Source: Bacteroidota bacterium (GTDB taxonomy: Bacteria > Bacteroidota > Bacteroidia > NS11-12g > UBA9320). From it: DNA of 8,453 bases. The position numbers and the translations under genes were made by a program. Below are positions 1 to 5,850 of this stretch, piece after piece. Under the pieces are notes generated by a model. That model had not been told where the DNA came from. It was given only the letters and a program-made list of their open reading frames with translations, and did not search any database. The stretch is from contig DNBZ01000210.1 of the NCBI GenBank assembly GCA_003484585.1, positions 1 to 8,453 of the forward strand, written 5' to 3'. The stretch's first letter is position 1. The number at the start of each line of letters is the position of its first letter.

Positions 1-1
1 T

Positions 2-322
2 CGGCTGGAAAAGAAAGCCATATCAGCAGTAAAACAAAGCCTTCGTTTTTATATTCCAGAAGTAGTAGAGTTAGATTACACGGAAGTACTTCAGTTAGAA
101 GCGGATGATAAATACATTGCTCATTGTTATGATGAACAACCTAAAACCGAGCAATCAAGCAATCAAGAAACCAAGCAACTGATACTTATAGGCCCAGAAG
201 GTGATTTTACCACTAGTGAAGTACAACAAGCTTTTGATGCAGGTTTTCAAGGCTTAGATCTTGGTGAGTTTAGACTCCGTACAGAAACAGCGGCTATAGT
301 GGCGGTGACTAGGTTTCAATAA
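2..322 (+). CDS. rsmE: 16S rRNA (uracil(1498)-N3)-methyltransferase RsmE, C-terminal part
   Basis: This is the last 106 codons of an open frame that enters from the left edge and stops with TAA at 320-322. RsmE is a SPOUT-family enzyme that uses S-adenosylmethionine to methylate N3 of U1498 in 16S rRNA. The fragment carries the C-terminal trefoil-knot signatures: a KAISAVKQSLR helix near residues 5-15, GPEGDF at residues 64-69 and LGEFRLRTETAA at residues 87-98, which bind the cofactor in the family. The fourth glycine of the common GPEGG motif is aspartate here, a variant I believe is frequent in Bacteroidota. Residues 45-59 form a Gln/Glu/Ser-rich loop encoded in part by an 8-bp direct repeat (151-166), probably a surface insertion. 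The N-terminal PUA-like domain is outside the window. Its stop lies 6 bp from the stop of the convergent lipoprotein gene, with no terminator hairpin between them. Confidence 0.93.
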   Translation, partial: RLEKKAISAVKQSLRFYIPEVVELDYTEVLQLEADDKYIAHCYDEQPKTEQSSNQETKQLILIGPEGDFTTSEVQQAFDAGFQGLDLGEFRLRTETAAIVAVTRFQ

Positions 323-328
323 GGCGTA

Positions 329-829
329 TTATTCAATGATAAATACGAGATTTCTTTCTTGAGTATATTCTTCCGTTCCTTCTGTGCTTATGGTCAGCTT
401 TAGATTAAAAGTCTTATTGCTCATAAAATCATCGTATATCCCACAGTTAATATTATGTGTGCCTTTTTCATTTGAAGTAAATGTGCTTGTGTGGTTAGTC
501 CCGCTATTGTCGCTTGTCATTTGAAATGGAGGCACGGTCATGGTATAAACAGCCATCCCAACATTGAGACCTACAGAGCCTTCCATTATGATTTTAGTGT
601 TTTTCTGATCATCTAATATAGTGATCTTCATATCAAAAGGTGGATAGCTACTCGACTTGTCAATGTAGATAGTATCTTCATCTGGTATATATAATAAGTT
701 TCTACCTGTACTTCCAGTGCTATCGGTCACCTCATAAGACGGCCCGTCGTATAGAGGCGTTGTACTAGTGTCGTCATCACAAGCCTGAATAAAAAGAGTT
801 GCCAAAATCAAAGCAGAATAAATCTTCAT
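329..829 (-). CDS. Small lipoprotein of unknown function, probably surface-exposed
   Basis: The 166-residue protein begins with a short signal peptide (residues 1-16, hydrophobic ALILATLFI core) ending in a lipobox-like IQAC, so Cys17 is the likely lipidated residue. It is followed directly by three aspartates. In Bacteroidota, an acidic run next to the lipidated cysteine is known as a lipoprotein export signal that directs proteins to the outer face of the outer membrane, so surface display is inferred. The mature part (about 150 residues) is rich in Thr, Ser, Asp and alternating hydrophobics and looks like one all-beta, Ig-like domain; I recognise no family. Cysteines occur only at 17 and in the NINCGIYDD segment. 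It sits between rsmE and the DUF4159 gene, convergent with the former and divergent from the latter, and may be a lineage-specific insertion. It is not obviously the gliding lipoprotein GldH. Confidence 0.75.
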   Translation of the reverse strand: MKIYSALILATLFIQACDDDTSTTPLYDGPSYEVTDSTGSTGRNLLYIPDEDTIYIDKSSSYPPFDMKITILDDQKNTKIIMEGSVGLNVGMAVYTMTVPPFQMTSDNSGTNHTSTFTSNEKGTHNINCGIYDDFMSNKTFNLKLTISTEGTEEYTQERNLVFIIE

Positions 830-833
830 TGTC

Positions 834-841
834 CAAAGGTA
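834..841 (-). promoter_or_regulatory. Possible -7 element (TACCTTTG) for the lipoprotein gene
   Basis: Read on the minus strand, 841 to 834 is TACCTTTG, a perfect match to the Bacteroidota primary-sigma -7 consensus TAnnTTTG. Only four bases separate it from the ATG at 829, so initiation from it would give an almost leaderless mRNA. No TTG-like -33 element is present at the usual spacing near 861-864, which lowers confidence. Confidence 0.3.
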
Positions 842-877
842 TGAATTTTGTTATACTATTTTCGTATCATATATAGA

Positions 878-1528
878 ATGAAAAACATACTACTCATCAT
901 CGCATTTTTTTTGGTATCGAGTTTCAGCTCAGATTATTCTATAAAAATAGCCAAGCTAAAGTACGATGGTGGTGGTGACTGGTATGGTAACAGAACAGCA
1001 TTGCCTAATCTAGCTAAGTACTGTAATGAAAACCTGAAGACAAGTATAAACCCACAGGATGAAGTAGTGGAGGCTGGGAGTGCTGAGATATTTAACTATC
1101 CCTACGTGTATATGACTGGGCATGGTAATGTGTTATTCGACTCTAAAGATGCTGCTAACATGAGAAAGTATCTTTTGGCAGGTGGGTTTTTGCATATAGA
1201 TGATAACTATGGACTAGATAAATACATCCGTCCGGAGATGAAGAAGATTTTCCCGGAGCTCGATTTTGTGGAGTTGCCTTTTAATCATCCGATCTATAAT
1301 CAGAGATATAACTTCCCCAAAGGATTACCGAAAATTCACGAGCACGATGGCAAGCCTGCACAAGGTTTTGGTTTAATATATAAAGGTAGATTGGTTTGCT
1401 TCTATGACTATGAATGCGATTTAGGAAATGGCTGGGAAGACGCTGGAATATATGACGATAGTCAAGAAAAACGTACCCAAGCTCTTCAGATGGGAGCCAA
1501 TATTTTGCAGTATTGCTTTAGTAACTAA
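878..1528 (+). CDS. DUF4159 domain-containing secreted protein
   Basis: The 216-residue protein matches the DUF4159 family over nearly its full length. The recognisable signatures are KLKYDGGGDWYGN (residues 27-38), the LPNL segment (42-45), YMTGHGN (78-84), a GGFLHIDDNYG motif (102-112), LPFNHPIY (133-140), PKIHEHDGKPAQGFG (151-165) and DLGNGWED (181-188). The fold is thought to resemble a glutamine-amidotransferase/Rossmann domain, but the function is unknown. I chose the ATG at 878 rather than the in-frame TTG at 848 because it gives a clean signal peptide (Lys2, hydrophobic residues 4-14, Ser-rich end near 15-18), so the protein is probably periplasmic. From family knowledge, DUF4159 genes are commonly found close to rsmE in this phylum; here the two are separated by the divergent lipoprotein gene. 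Its stop at 1526-1528 is followed within 3 bp by a hexamer repeat array. Confidence 0.9.
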   Translation: MKNILLIIAFFLVSSFSSDYSIKIAKLKYDGGGDWYGNRTALPNLAKYCNENLKTSINPQDEVVEAGSAEIFNYPYVYMTGHGNVLFDSKDAANMRKYLLAGGFLHIDDNYGLDKYIRPEMKKIFPELDFVELPFNHPIYNQRYNFPKGLPKIHEHDGKPAQGFGLIYKGRLVCFYDYECDLGNGWEDAGIYDDSQEKRTQALQMGANILQYCFSN

Positions 1529-1530
1529 GG

Positions 1531-1602
1531 AAGTCTAAATCTAAATCTAAAATTAAGTTTAAGCCTAAGCTTAACTCTAAGAATAAGTCAAAGCTTAATT
1601 CG
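1531..1602 (+). repeat. Degenerate hexamer array (AARTYT-type), twelve units
   Basis: Starting 3 bp after the DUF4159 stop, the sequence divides into twelve consecutive hexamers that all begin with AA; ten end in T. Examples in order are AAGTCT, AAATCT, AAATCT, AAAATT, AAGTTT, AAGCCT and AAGCTT. Several are exact reverse complements of hexamers inside the 62-bp tandem repeat to the right: AAGTCT/AGACTT, AAGTTT/AAACTT, AAAATT/AATTTT. Bases 1549-1563 are a perfect 15-nt complement of 1620-1634, and TAAGCTT (1566-1572) can pair with AAGCTTA (1591-1597) within the loop. This could fold at the 3' end of the DUF4159 mRNA and may act as a weak terminator or stability element, but there is no GC-rich stem with a U-tract, so that role is inference. 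Confidence 0.8.
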
Positions 1603-1616
1603 CTGTTATCTTCTTT

Positions 1617-1888
1617 AGACTTAAACTTAATTTTAAACTTGACTTTGGTCGGTTGTCTTCTTTGTCCTTTTTAGATTTAGATTTAAACTTAATTTTAAAC
1701 TTGACTTTAGTCGGTTGTCTTCTTTGTCCTTTTTAGATTTAGACTTAAACTTAATTTTAAACTTGACTTTAGTCGGTTGTCTTCTTTGTCCTTTTTAGAT
1801 TTAGATTTAAACTTAATTTTAAACTTGACTTTAGTCGGTTGTCTTCTTTGTCCTTTTTAGATTTAGACTTAAACTTAATTTTAAACTT
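1617..1888 (+). repeat. Tandem repeat, 62-bp unit, four full copies plus one partial
   Basis: A 62-bp unit occurs head to tail at 1617-1678, 1679-1740, 1741-1802 and 1803-1864, followed by its first 24 bases at 1865-1888. The copies are nearly identical. The fourth base alternates C, T, C, T, C (AGACTT or AGATTT), and only copy 1 has GGTC where copies 2-4 have AGTC. The unit has two parts: hexamer-like AT-rich sequence (AGACTT, AAACTT, AATTTT, AAACTT) and a pyrimidine-rich segment around GTCGGTTGTCTTCTTTGTCC. The period is not a multiple of three and no conserved frame runs through it, so it is non-coding. The partial copy ends within the TAA stop of the transporter gene (1887-1889). Bases 1604-1616 resemble a shortened unit end. 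Together with the hexamer array it fills the whole 358-bp gene-free interval. Confidence 0.97.
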
Positions 1889-2654
1889 AACCAGACTCAC
1901 TAGCCTCATTCTTCATTTTATCAGCCAGCTCTTTCCCCAGATATCTATCTATAAGACTATGAGCGAGATATATTACAGGGGTGAGCACCACGGCTACAAA
2001 AAATTTATAAAAGTAATTATTGAATCCCACTGCGAGTACTAGAGCCCAGCTCCAGTCTGCACCCAGCTTAAATGCGATGATGAGCACTACAAAGCTATCT
2101 ACGAACTGACTTACAAGTGTGCTGCCTGTAGCTCTTAGCCAGATCTTACTTTCTCCAGTGATGCTCTTTAGTTTATGAAATACCGCAACATCCAGTATTT
2201 GACCAATTAAAAAGGCCACCAAAGAACCGAGGATTATCCAGAGTCCTTGTCCGAAAATTTGGGCAAATGCCAATTGTAAATTAGGTACACCTGCATCTGC
2301 GGCACTGCTCACCCACCAGGCGGCTGGAGTGAGATGTATGGCGGCATACACCATTGCGAAAGCAAAAATGATAAGACCTACAGTAAGATAGGAGAGGAAC
2401 TTGACACCACGTGTGCCATAGTATTCATTTATGATGTCTGTCATAATAAATACGACGGGCCAGAGCACCACTCCCGCCGTGAGGTTAAAACTCATCTCCT
2501 CTCCAAAGAGCACATACTTCAGAGGCTCTATACCTAGAGTACCTTCTAAAGAGAATACTTTAACGCCTATAAACTCTGCTATGAGTGCATTGGCTATGAA
2601 AAAACCTCCTAAAATAAGGAAGAGTTTATTTTCTTTTTTAGCTAAGATGTTCAT
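1887..2654 (-). CDS. VUT/YhhQ family transporter, probable queuosine precursor transporter
   Basis: The 255-residue integral inner-membrane protein has about six hydrophobic segments (near residues 11-33, 57-73, 85-108, 133-158, 177-197 and 205-232). Family hallmarks are the DIINEYYG motif at 73-80, between membrane segments, and GSTLVSQFVDS at 177-187. Characterised members such as E. coli YhhQ import the queuosine precursors preQ0/preQ1 used for tRNA modification at G34; substrate assignment here rests on family knowledge. The ATG at 2652-2654 gives a normal-length product with a charged, cytoplasmic N-terminus (KKENK). The C-terminus is short and hydrophilic and its TAA abuts the 62-bp repeat array, which therefore forms the 3' flank of this mRNA. 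No queuosine biosynthesis gene is nearby. It is divergent from the TPR gene across 81 bp, where I see only imperfect promoter matches. Confidence 0.88.
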   Translation of the reverse strand: MNILAKKENKLFLILGGFFIANALIAEFIGVKVFSLEGTLGIEPLKYVLFGEEMSFNLTAGVVLWPVVFIMTDIINEYYGTRGVKFLSYLTVGLIIFAFAMVYAAIHLTPAAWWVSSAADAGVPNLQLAFAQIFGQGLWIILGSLVAFLIGQILDVAVFHKLKSITGESKIWLRATGSTLVSQFVDSFVVLIIAFKLGADWSWALVLAVGFNNYFYKFFVAVVLTPVIYLAHSLIDRYLGKELADKMKNEASESG

Positions 2655-2735
2655 TTATGTATCTATTTTGACTGAGCTGTGGAAACAAAGGCACCAAACT
2701 TGCGTATAGTAACTATAACATTGCAAGAATATATA

Positions 2736-3737
2736 ATGAAGTTCGTTTTTAGCATATTATTTGTCATTGGTTCTTTTACCGCTATGGCACAAGATGCCTT
2801 GAGTTATTATAATTCAGGTATAGATAAATTTGAAGAGGGTAATTCTCTAGGTGCAATCAAAGATTTTGATTCTGCTATAGCCAATAATTCAGAACTGGCA
2901 GAGGCATACTGGGGTAGGGGCAGCGTATTTGCTGAGTTAGAGCAGTTTCCGCGTGCTCTCAAAGACTTGAATACGTGTATTAAATTAGATCCAGGAATAG
3001 GTGATGCATTTTATAATAGAGCGTACGTTTGGGTAGCTATGGACGAGCCACAAAAAGCGTTGAACGACCTCAATATGTATATTCTACTAAACCCAAAAGA
3101 TATTAATGGATACTTGTCTAGACTAGACATTCTTGTGAAATATTCTGATCAAGAAAAGGCCTATGCAGATATGGAGAAAATAGCTACTCTAGAAGCTATT
3201 AACCCGGGCCAGCTAGTGCAGCGTGCTCGTATAAAATACTTGATGAAAGATACAGTGGGAAGCATTACGGATTTGGATGCAGGTATAGCTATGCTCCCTA
3301 CTTTTATGGATGCTTACTACCTTAGAGGAAAGTACTATTACGAGTATGGACAGTATAATAAAGCTATTCAAGATTTGAATATCTATCTTTTGTCCAAGGA
3401 TGATGATGTAGAAGCATTTATGATACGTGGAGAGTGCTACGCTCGTCAAGGTGAGTATAGTTTGGGTATTAATGATTATTCTTCGGCAATAGCTCTAGAA
3501 AGTGATAACCCGACTTACTTCTTCGATAGAGGTTTTTTCTATTTACAAATGCAAGAGTATGCAGATGCTAGAGTAGATTTTAGAAAGGCAATATTCTATA
3601 GTCACCAAGATATTAAATTGGCATATTTTAATTTAGGAATAGCAGAATTTAAGCTAGATAATAAGGAAGAAGCCTGTGCTAACTGGCGAAAATCAGCAGA
3701 TATAGGTCTGGAATACTTGTTAAAGTATTGTAACTAG
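2736..3737 (+). CDS. Periplasmic tetratricopeptide repeat (TPR) protein
   Basis: The 333-residue protein starts with a signal peptide (hydrophobic core residues 4-13, AMA-Q cleavage site at 18/19). The ATG at 2736 is preferred over an in-frame ATG at 2679 because it places the signal peptide at the N-terminus. The rest is almost entirely TPR helices in 34-residue register, with units beginning near residues 21, 55, 89, 123, 157, 191, 225, 259 and 295. Typical TPR positions are visible, for example AYWGRGSVFAELEQFPRAL (57-75) and AYYLRGKYYYEYGQYNKAI (193-211). The repeat starting at 157 is the least typical. The C-terminal EEACANWRKSADIG is common in Bacteroidota TPR proteins. TPR solenoids bind other proteins, so a scaffold role in the periplasm is likely, but the partner is unknown. 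Its TAG stop overlaps the stop of the convergent glycosyltransferase gene. Confidence 0.88.
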   Translation: MKFVFSILFVIGSFTAMAQDALSYYNSGIDKFEEGNSLGAIKDFDSAIANNSELAEAYWGRGSVFAELEQFPRALKDLNTCIKLDPGIGDAFYNRAYVWVAMDEPQKALNDLNMYILLNPKDINGYLSRLDILVKYSDQEKAYADMEKIATLEAINPGQLVQRARIKYLMKDTVGSITDLDAGIAMLPTFMDAYYLRGKYYYEYGQYNKAIQDLNIYLLSKDDDVEAFMIRGECYARQGEYSLGINDYSSAIALESDNPTYFFDRGFFYLQMQEYADARVDFRKAIFYSHQDIKLAYFNLGIAEFKLDNKEEACANWRKSADIGLEYLLKYCN

Positions 3738-4483
3738 TCTTTCAGTTCGAAGATTCGGAATTTACTAACTCCCCATTTAGCTAGTCTATATTGTATAGAA
3801 ACTAGTAATACACCAAGTCCGTATATAGAGCTACGTTTTAGGTTTATAGAGCTTGCATCATCAAAGTATTTGGTAGGGCAGGTTACTTCACCTATTTCGA
3901 ACCCAGCAAAAAATACTTGAGCCGTCATCTGATTATCAAAAACAAAATCGTCTGAGTTTTTCTCGATGTCTATCTTGTCAAAAATCCTAGTATCAAATGC
4001 TCTGTAGCCTGTATGATATTCACTCAGCTTTTGATTGATCAGTATGTTTTGAAACAAGGTTAGGATTCTGTTGGCTACGTACTTGTACCAAGGCATTCCA
4101 CCCTTTAGAGCTCCTTTACCTAAAATACGGCTAGCATATACAGCAGGGAATACCCCGTTGGCTATAATGCTGCACATACTCTTTACTAGTAATGGAGTGT
4201 ACTGGTAGTCTGGATGTACCATGATTACTATGTCTGCACCTATAGCTTTCGCTTTATTGTAGCAGCTTTTTTGGTTTCCTCCATAGCCTCGGTTTTTATC
4301 ATGTATTATTACATGATTTACTCCAATGCGTTTAGCCAAAGCAGCAGTATCATCTTTACTCGCATCATCTACCAGAATAGTTTCATCTACTATGTCAAAT
4401 GGAAGCTCTTTGTATGTCTTCTCGAGTGTTTTAGCAGCGTTATAAGCTGGAAAAACAACTACTACTTTTTTCCCGTCTATCAT
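3734..4483 (-). CDS. Glycosyltransferase family 2 (dolichol-phosphate mannosyltransferase-like)
   Basis: The 249-residue protein has a GT-A fold signature: VVVVFPAYNAAKTL at 7-20 and ETILVDDASKDDT at 34-46, where Asp39/Asp40 belong to the nucleotide-sugar binding region, then NRGYGGNQKS at 64-73. The position of the usual DxD/DGD metal site holds HPDYQYTP (90-97), a form found in a DPM1-like GT2 subgroup. EYHTGYRAF (155-163) corresponds to the acceptor/catalytic loop. These enzymes move a sugar from a nucleotide donor onto a polyprenyl-phosphate or a glycan; donor and acceptor cannot be told from sequence. No strong C-terminal membrane pair is present, only a weakly hydrophobic stretch at 221-232, so it is probably a peripheral membrane enzyme. 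Its ATG overlaps the TGA of nhaD (ATGA), implying co-transcription and translational coupling. Confidence 0.88.
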   Translation of the reverse strand: MIDGKKVVVVFPAYNAAKTLEKTYKELPFDIVDETILVDDASKDDTAALAKRIGVNHVIIHDKNRGYGGNQKSCYNKAKAIGADIVIMVHPDYQYTPLLVKSMCSIIANGVFPAVYASRILGKGALKGGMPWYKYVANRILTLFQNILINQKLSEYHTGYRAFDTRIFDKIDIEKNSDDFVFDNQMTAQVFFAGFEIGEVTCPTKYFDDASSINLKRSSIYGLGVLLVSIQYRLAKWGVSKFRIFELKD

Positions 4484-5811
4484 AAGTATAACATGTAATA
4501 TACAGCGGCTCCAGAAAAGTATCCTATAATAGCCAACCAGCTTATTTTTTTAAGATACCACATAAAATCTATTTTCTCTAATCCCATAGCTGCTACACCC
4601 GCAGCAGAACCAATGATAAGGGCACTACCTCCTGTGCCGGCACAGTAGGCTAGTAATTCCCAGAAGTGACCGTTAGCTGCAAAATTGTTGCCAGCGATTG
4701 GTGAGATGTCATACATCCCTTGTGCTGCTGCTACCAACGGCACATTATCTACTATACTAGAAAGTAAACCTATCACTATATTGATAGAAAAGATATCTCC
4801 ACCGAAAGCACTATCCAGAGCCATTGCAGCAGTTCTTAGATGACCAAATTCTTGTAAAGCAGCTACAGCCATTAGTATTCCTAAGAAGAAAAGGACACTT
4901 GCCATATCTATTTTTTGAAGGACTCCTATAACGCTTAGTGGTTGCTTATTAGACTTGCTTTTACCTTTGTGCATAATCTCCGTTATGGTCCATATGATAC
5001 CTAAACTGAGCATCATTCCCATAAAAGGAGGAAGGTGTGTTATCGTTTTAAAGAATGGAACAAATATTAGTCCTCCAAGTCCAAGAATGAAAACAGCTAC
5101 TCTCTCGCCAGAAGTGGTAGGGTTTAGATAATGATCTGCGTTTTCTTGCCTCAATGGTCGTTCTACTTCTCCTTTGAAAGTGAAACTAAGTATAGTCAAT
5201 GGTACTAAGAGTGCCACCATACTTGGGATTATTAAATCTACTATGATGTTTGGTACACTAGGTAATTGCCCTTTTATCCAAAGCATAGTGGTAGTCACAT
5301 CACCTATAGGTGACCAGGCACCACCAGCATTTGCAGCTACTACTACCATACCTACAAACATCCATCGAGTCTTTTGGTCTTTTACTAGCTTGCGAAGTAG
5401 AGACACCATTACTATCGTAGTAGTAAGGTTATCTAAGGCCGCAGAGAAAAAGAAAGTAAGAATACATATAATCCAAAGTAATTTGGTGATGTTTTTAGTC
5501 TTAATTCTGTCGGTGATTACCGCAAAACCTTCGTGAGCATCTACTAGCTCTACTATAGTCATAGCACCCATAAGGAAAAAGAGGATGTTAGCTATGTCAA
5601 ACATATGGTGGTATAAACCACCCTCGCCATTTGCCCCATGCTCTATTACATGTACTATGTCGTGGCCACCGCCACCTAGAGAAAATACATAGATAGCCCA
5701 GCATAGCATACCTGTGACCAGTGCACTTGCTGCTTTGTCTATCTTAATTGGATGTTCTAGGGCTATCGCCGCATAGCCCAGTACAAAAACTACTATAATC
5801 AGTATTCCCAT
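4480..5811 (-). CDS. nhaD: Na+/H+ antiporter, NhaD family
   Basis: The 443-residue inner-membrane protein belongs to the ArsB/NhaD ion transporter superfamily. It has roughly ten to twelve hydrophobic segments and the characteristic internal duplication: SAALDNLTTTI (123-133) in the first half and SSIVDNVPLVAAA (351-363) in the second, each a discontinuous-helix motif with a conserved Asp-Asn pair. ANAGGAWSPIGDVTTTMLW (160-178) is strongly diagnostic of NhaD, and AGTGGSALIIGSAAG (391-405) is its second-half counterpart. NhaD proteins export Na+ (or Li+) in exchange for protons, supporting pH and salt homeostasis, which would suit a saline habitat. The first gene of an apparent pair with the GT2 gene, it begins 32 bp downstream of the end of the nuclease-like gene and its terminator. 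I could not find a clear promoter in that gap, so its expression may depend on read-through or on an unrecognised promoter. Confidence 0.93.
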   Translation of the reverse strand: MGILIIVVFVLGYAAIALEHPIKIDKAASALVTGMLCWAIYVFSLGGGGHDIVHVIEHGANGEGGLYHHMFDIANILFFLMGAMTIVELVDAHEGFAVITDRIKTKNITKLLWIICILTFFFSAALDNLTTTIVMVSLLRKLVKDQKTRWMFVGMVVVAANAGGAWSPIGDVTTTMLWIKGQLPSVPNIIVDLIIPSMVALLVPLTILSFTFKGEVERPLRQENADHYLNPTTSGERVAVFILGLGGLIFVPFFKTITHLPPFMGMMLSLGIIWTITEIMHKGKSKSNKQPLSVIGVLQKIDMASVLFFLGILMAVAALQEFGHLRTAAMALDSAFGGDIFSINIVIGLLSSIVDNVPLVAAAQGMYDISPIAGNNFAANGHFWELLAYCAGTGGSALIIGSAAGVAAMGLEKIDFMWYLKKISWLAIIGYFSGAAVYYMLYL

Positions 5812-5829
5812 TTTTATAAATATTGCGGC

Positions 5830-5850
5830 AAAAAAACGATTTTTTAATCG
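5830..5850 (-). terminator. Intrinsic terminator overlapping the stop of the HsdR-N-like gene
   Basis: On the minus strand the sequence reads CGATT-AAAA-AATCG followed directly by seven T residues, giving a 5-bp stem (5837-5841 with 5846-5850), a 4-base loop and a U-tract (5836-5830). The stop codon TAA (5846-5844) lies within the hairpin, so the last codons of the gene form part of it. The stem is short and AT-rich, so termination may be partial and the nhaD gene downstream could receive read-through. Confidence 0.6.

Noticed and set aside
848..877. Upstream TTG start for the DUF4159 gene
   Set aside because: It would add ten residues ahead of the signal peptide; the ATG at 878 gives a standard exported N-terminus.
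1531..1602. Telomere-like sequence
   Set aside because: The hexamers resemble telomeric repeats only superficially; they are degenerate, internal to the chromosome and flanked by normal genes.
1617..1888. CRISPR array
   Set aside because: The entire 62-bp period is conserved from copy to copy; there are no unique spacers between short repeats and no cas gene in the window.
1839..2042. Open frame of 67 codons on the plus strand
   Set aside because: It begins in the repeat array, runs antisense into the transporter gene, and has no start context or recognisable product.
2334..2709. Two overlapping plus-strand open frames (2334-2537 and 2431-2709)
   Set aside because: Both lie antisense to the well-supported YhhQ/VUT transporter, and their translations show no domain or signal.
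2716..2723. -7 element TAACATTG for the TPR gene
   Set aside because: One mismatch at a conserved T and no TTG at the proper distance upstream.
2679..2735. Upstream ATG start for the TPR gene
   Set aside because: It would bury the signal peptide behind 19 polar residues.
3213..3449. Minus-strand open frame of 78 codons
   Set aside because: Antisense to the TPR gene, whose 34-residue periodicity proves the plus-strand frame.
4214..4498. Plus-strand open frame of 94 codons
   Set aside because: Antisense to the glycosyltransferase; its hydrophobic composition reflects the complementary strand.
5174..5536. Plus-strand open frame of 120 codons
   Set aside because: Antisense to nhaD with no family features.
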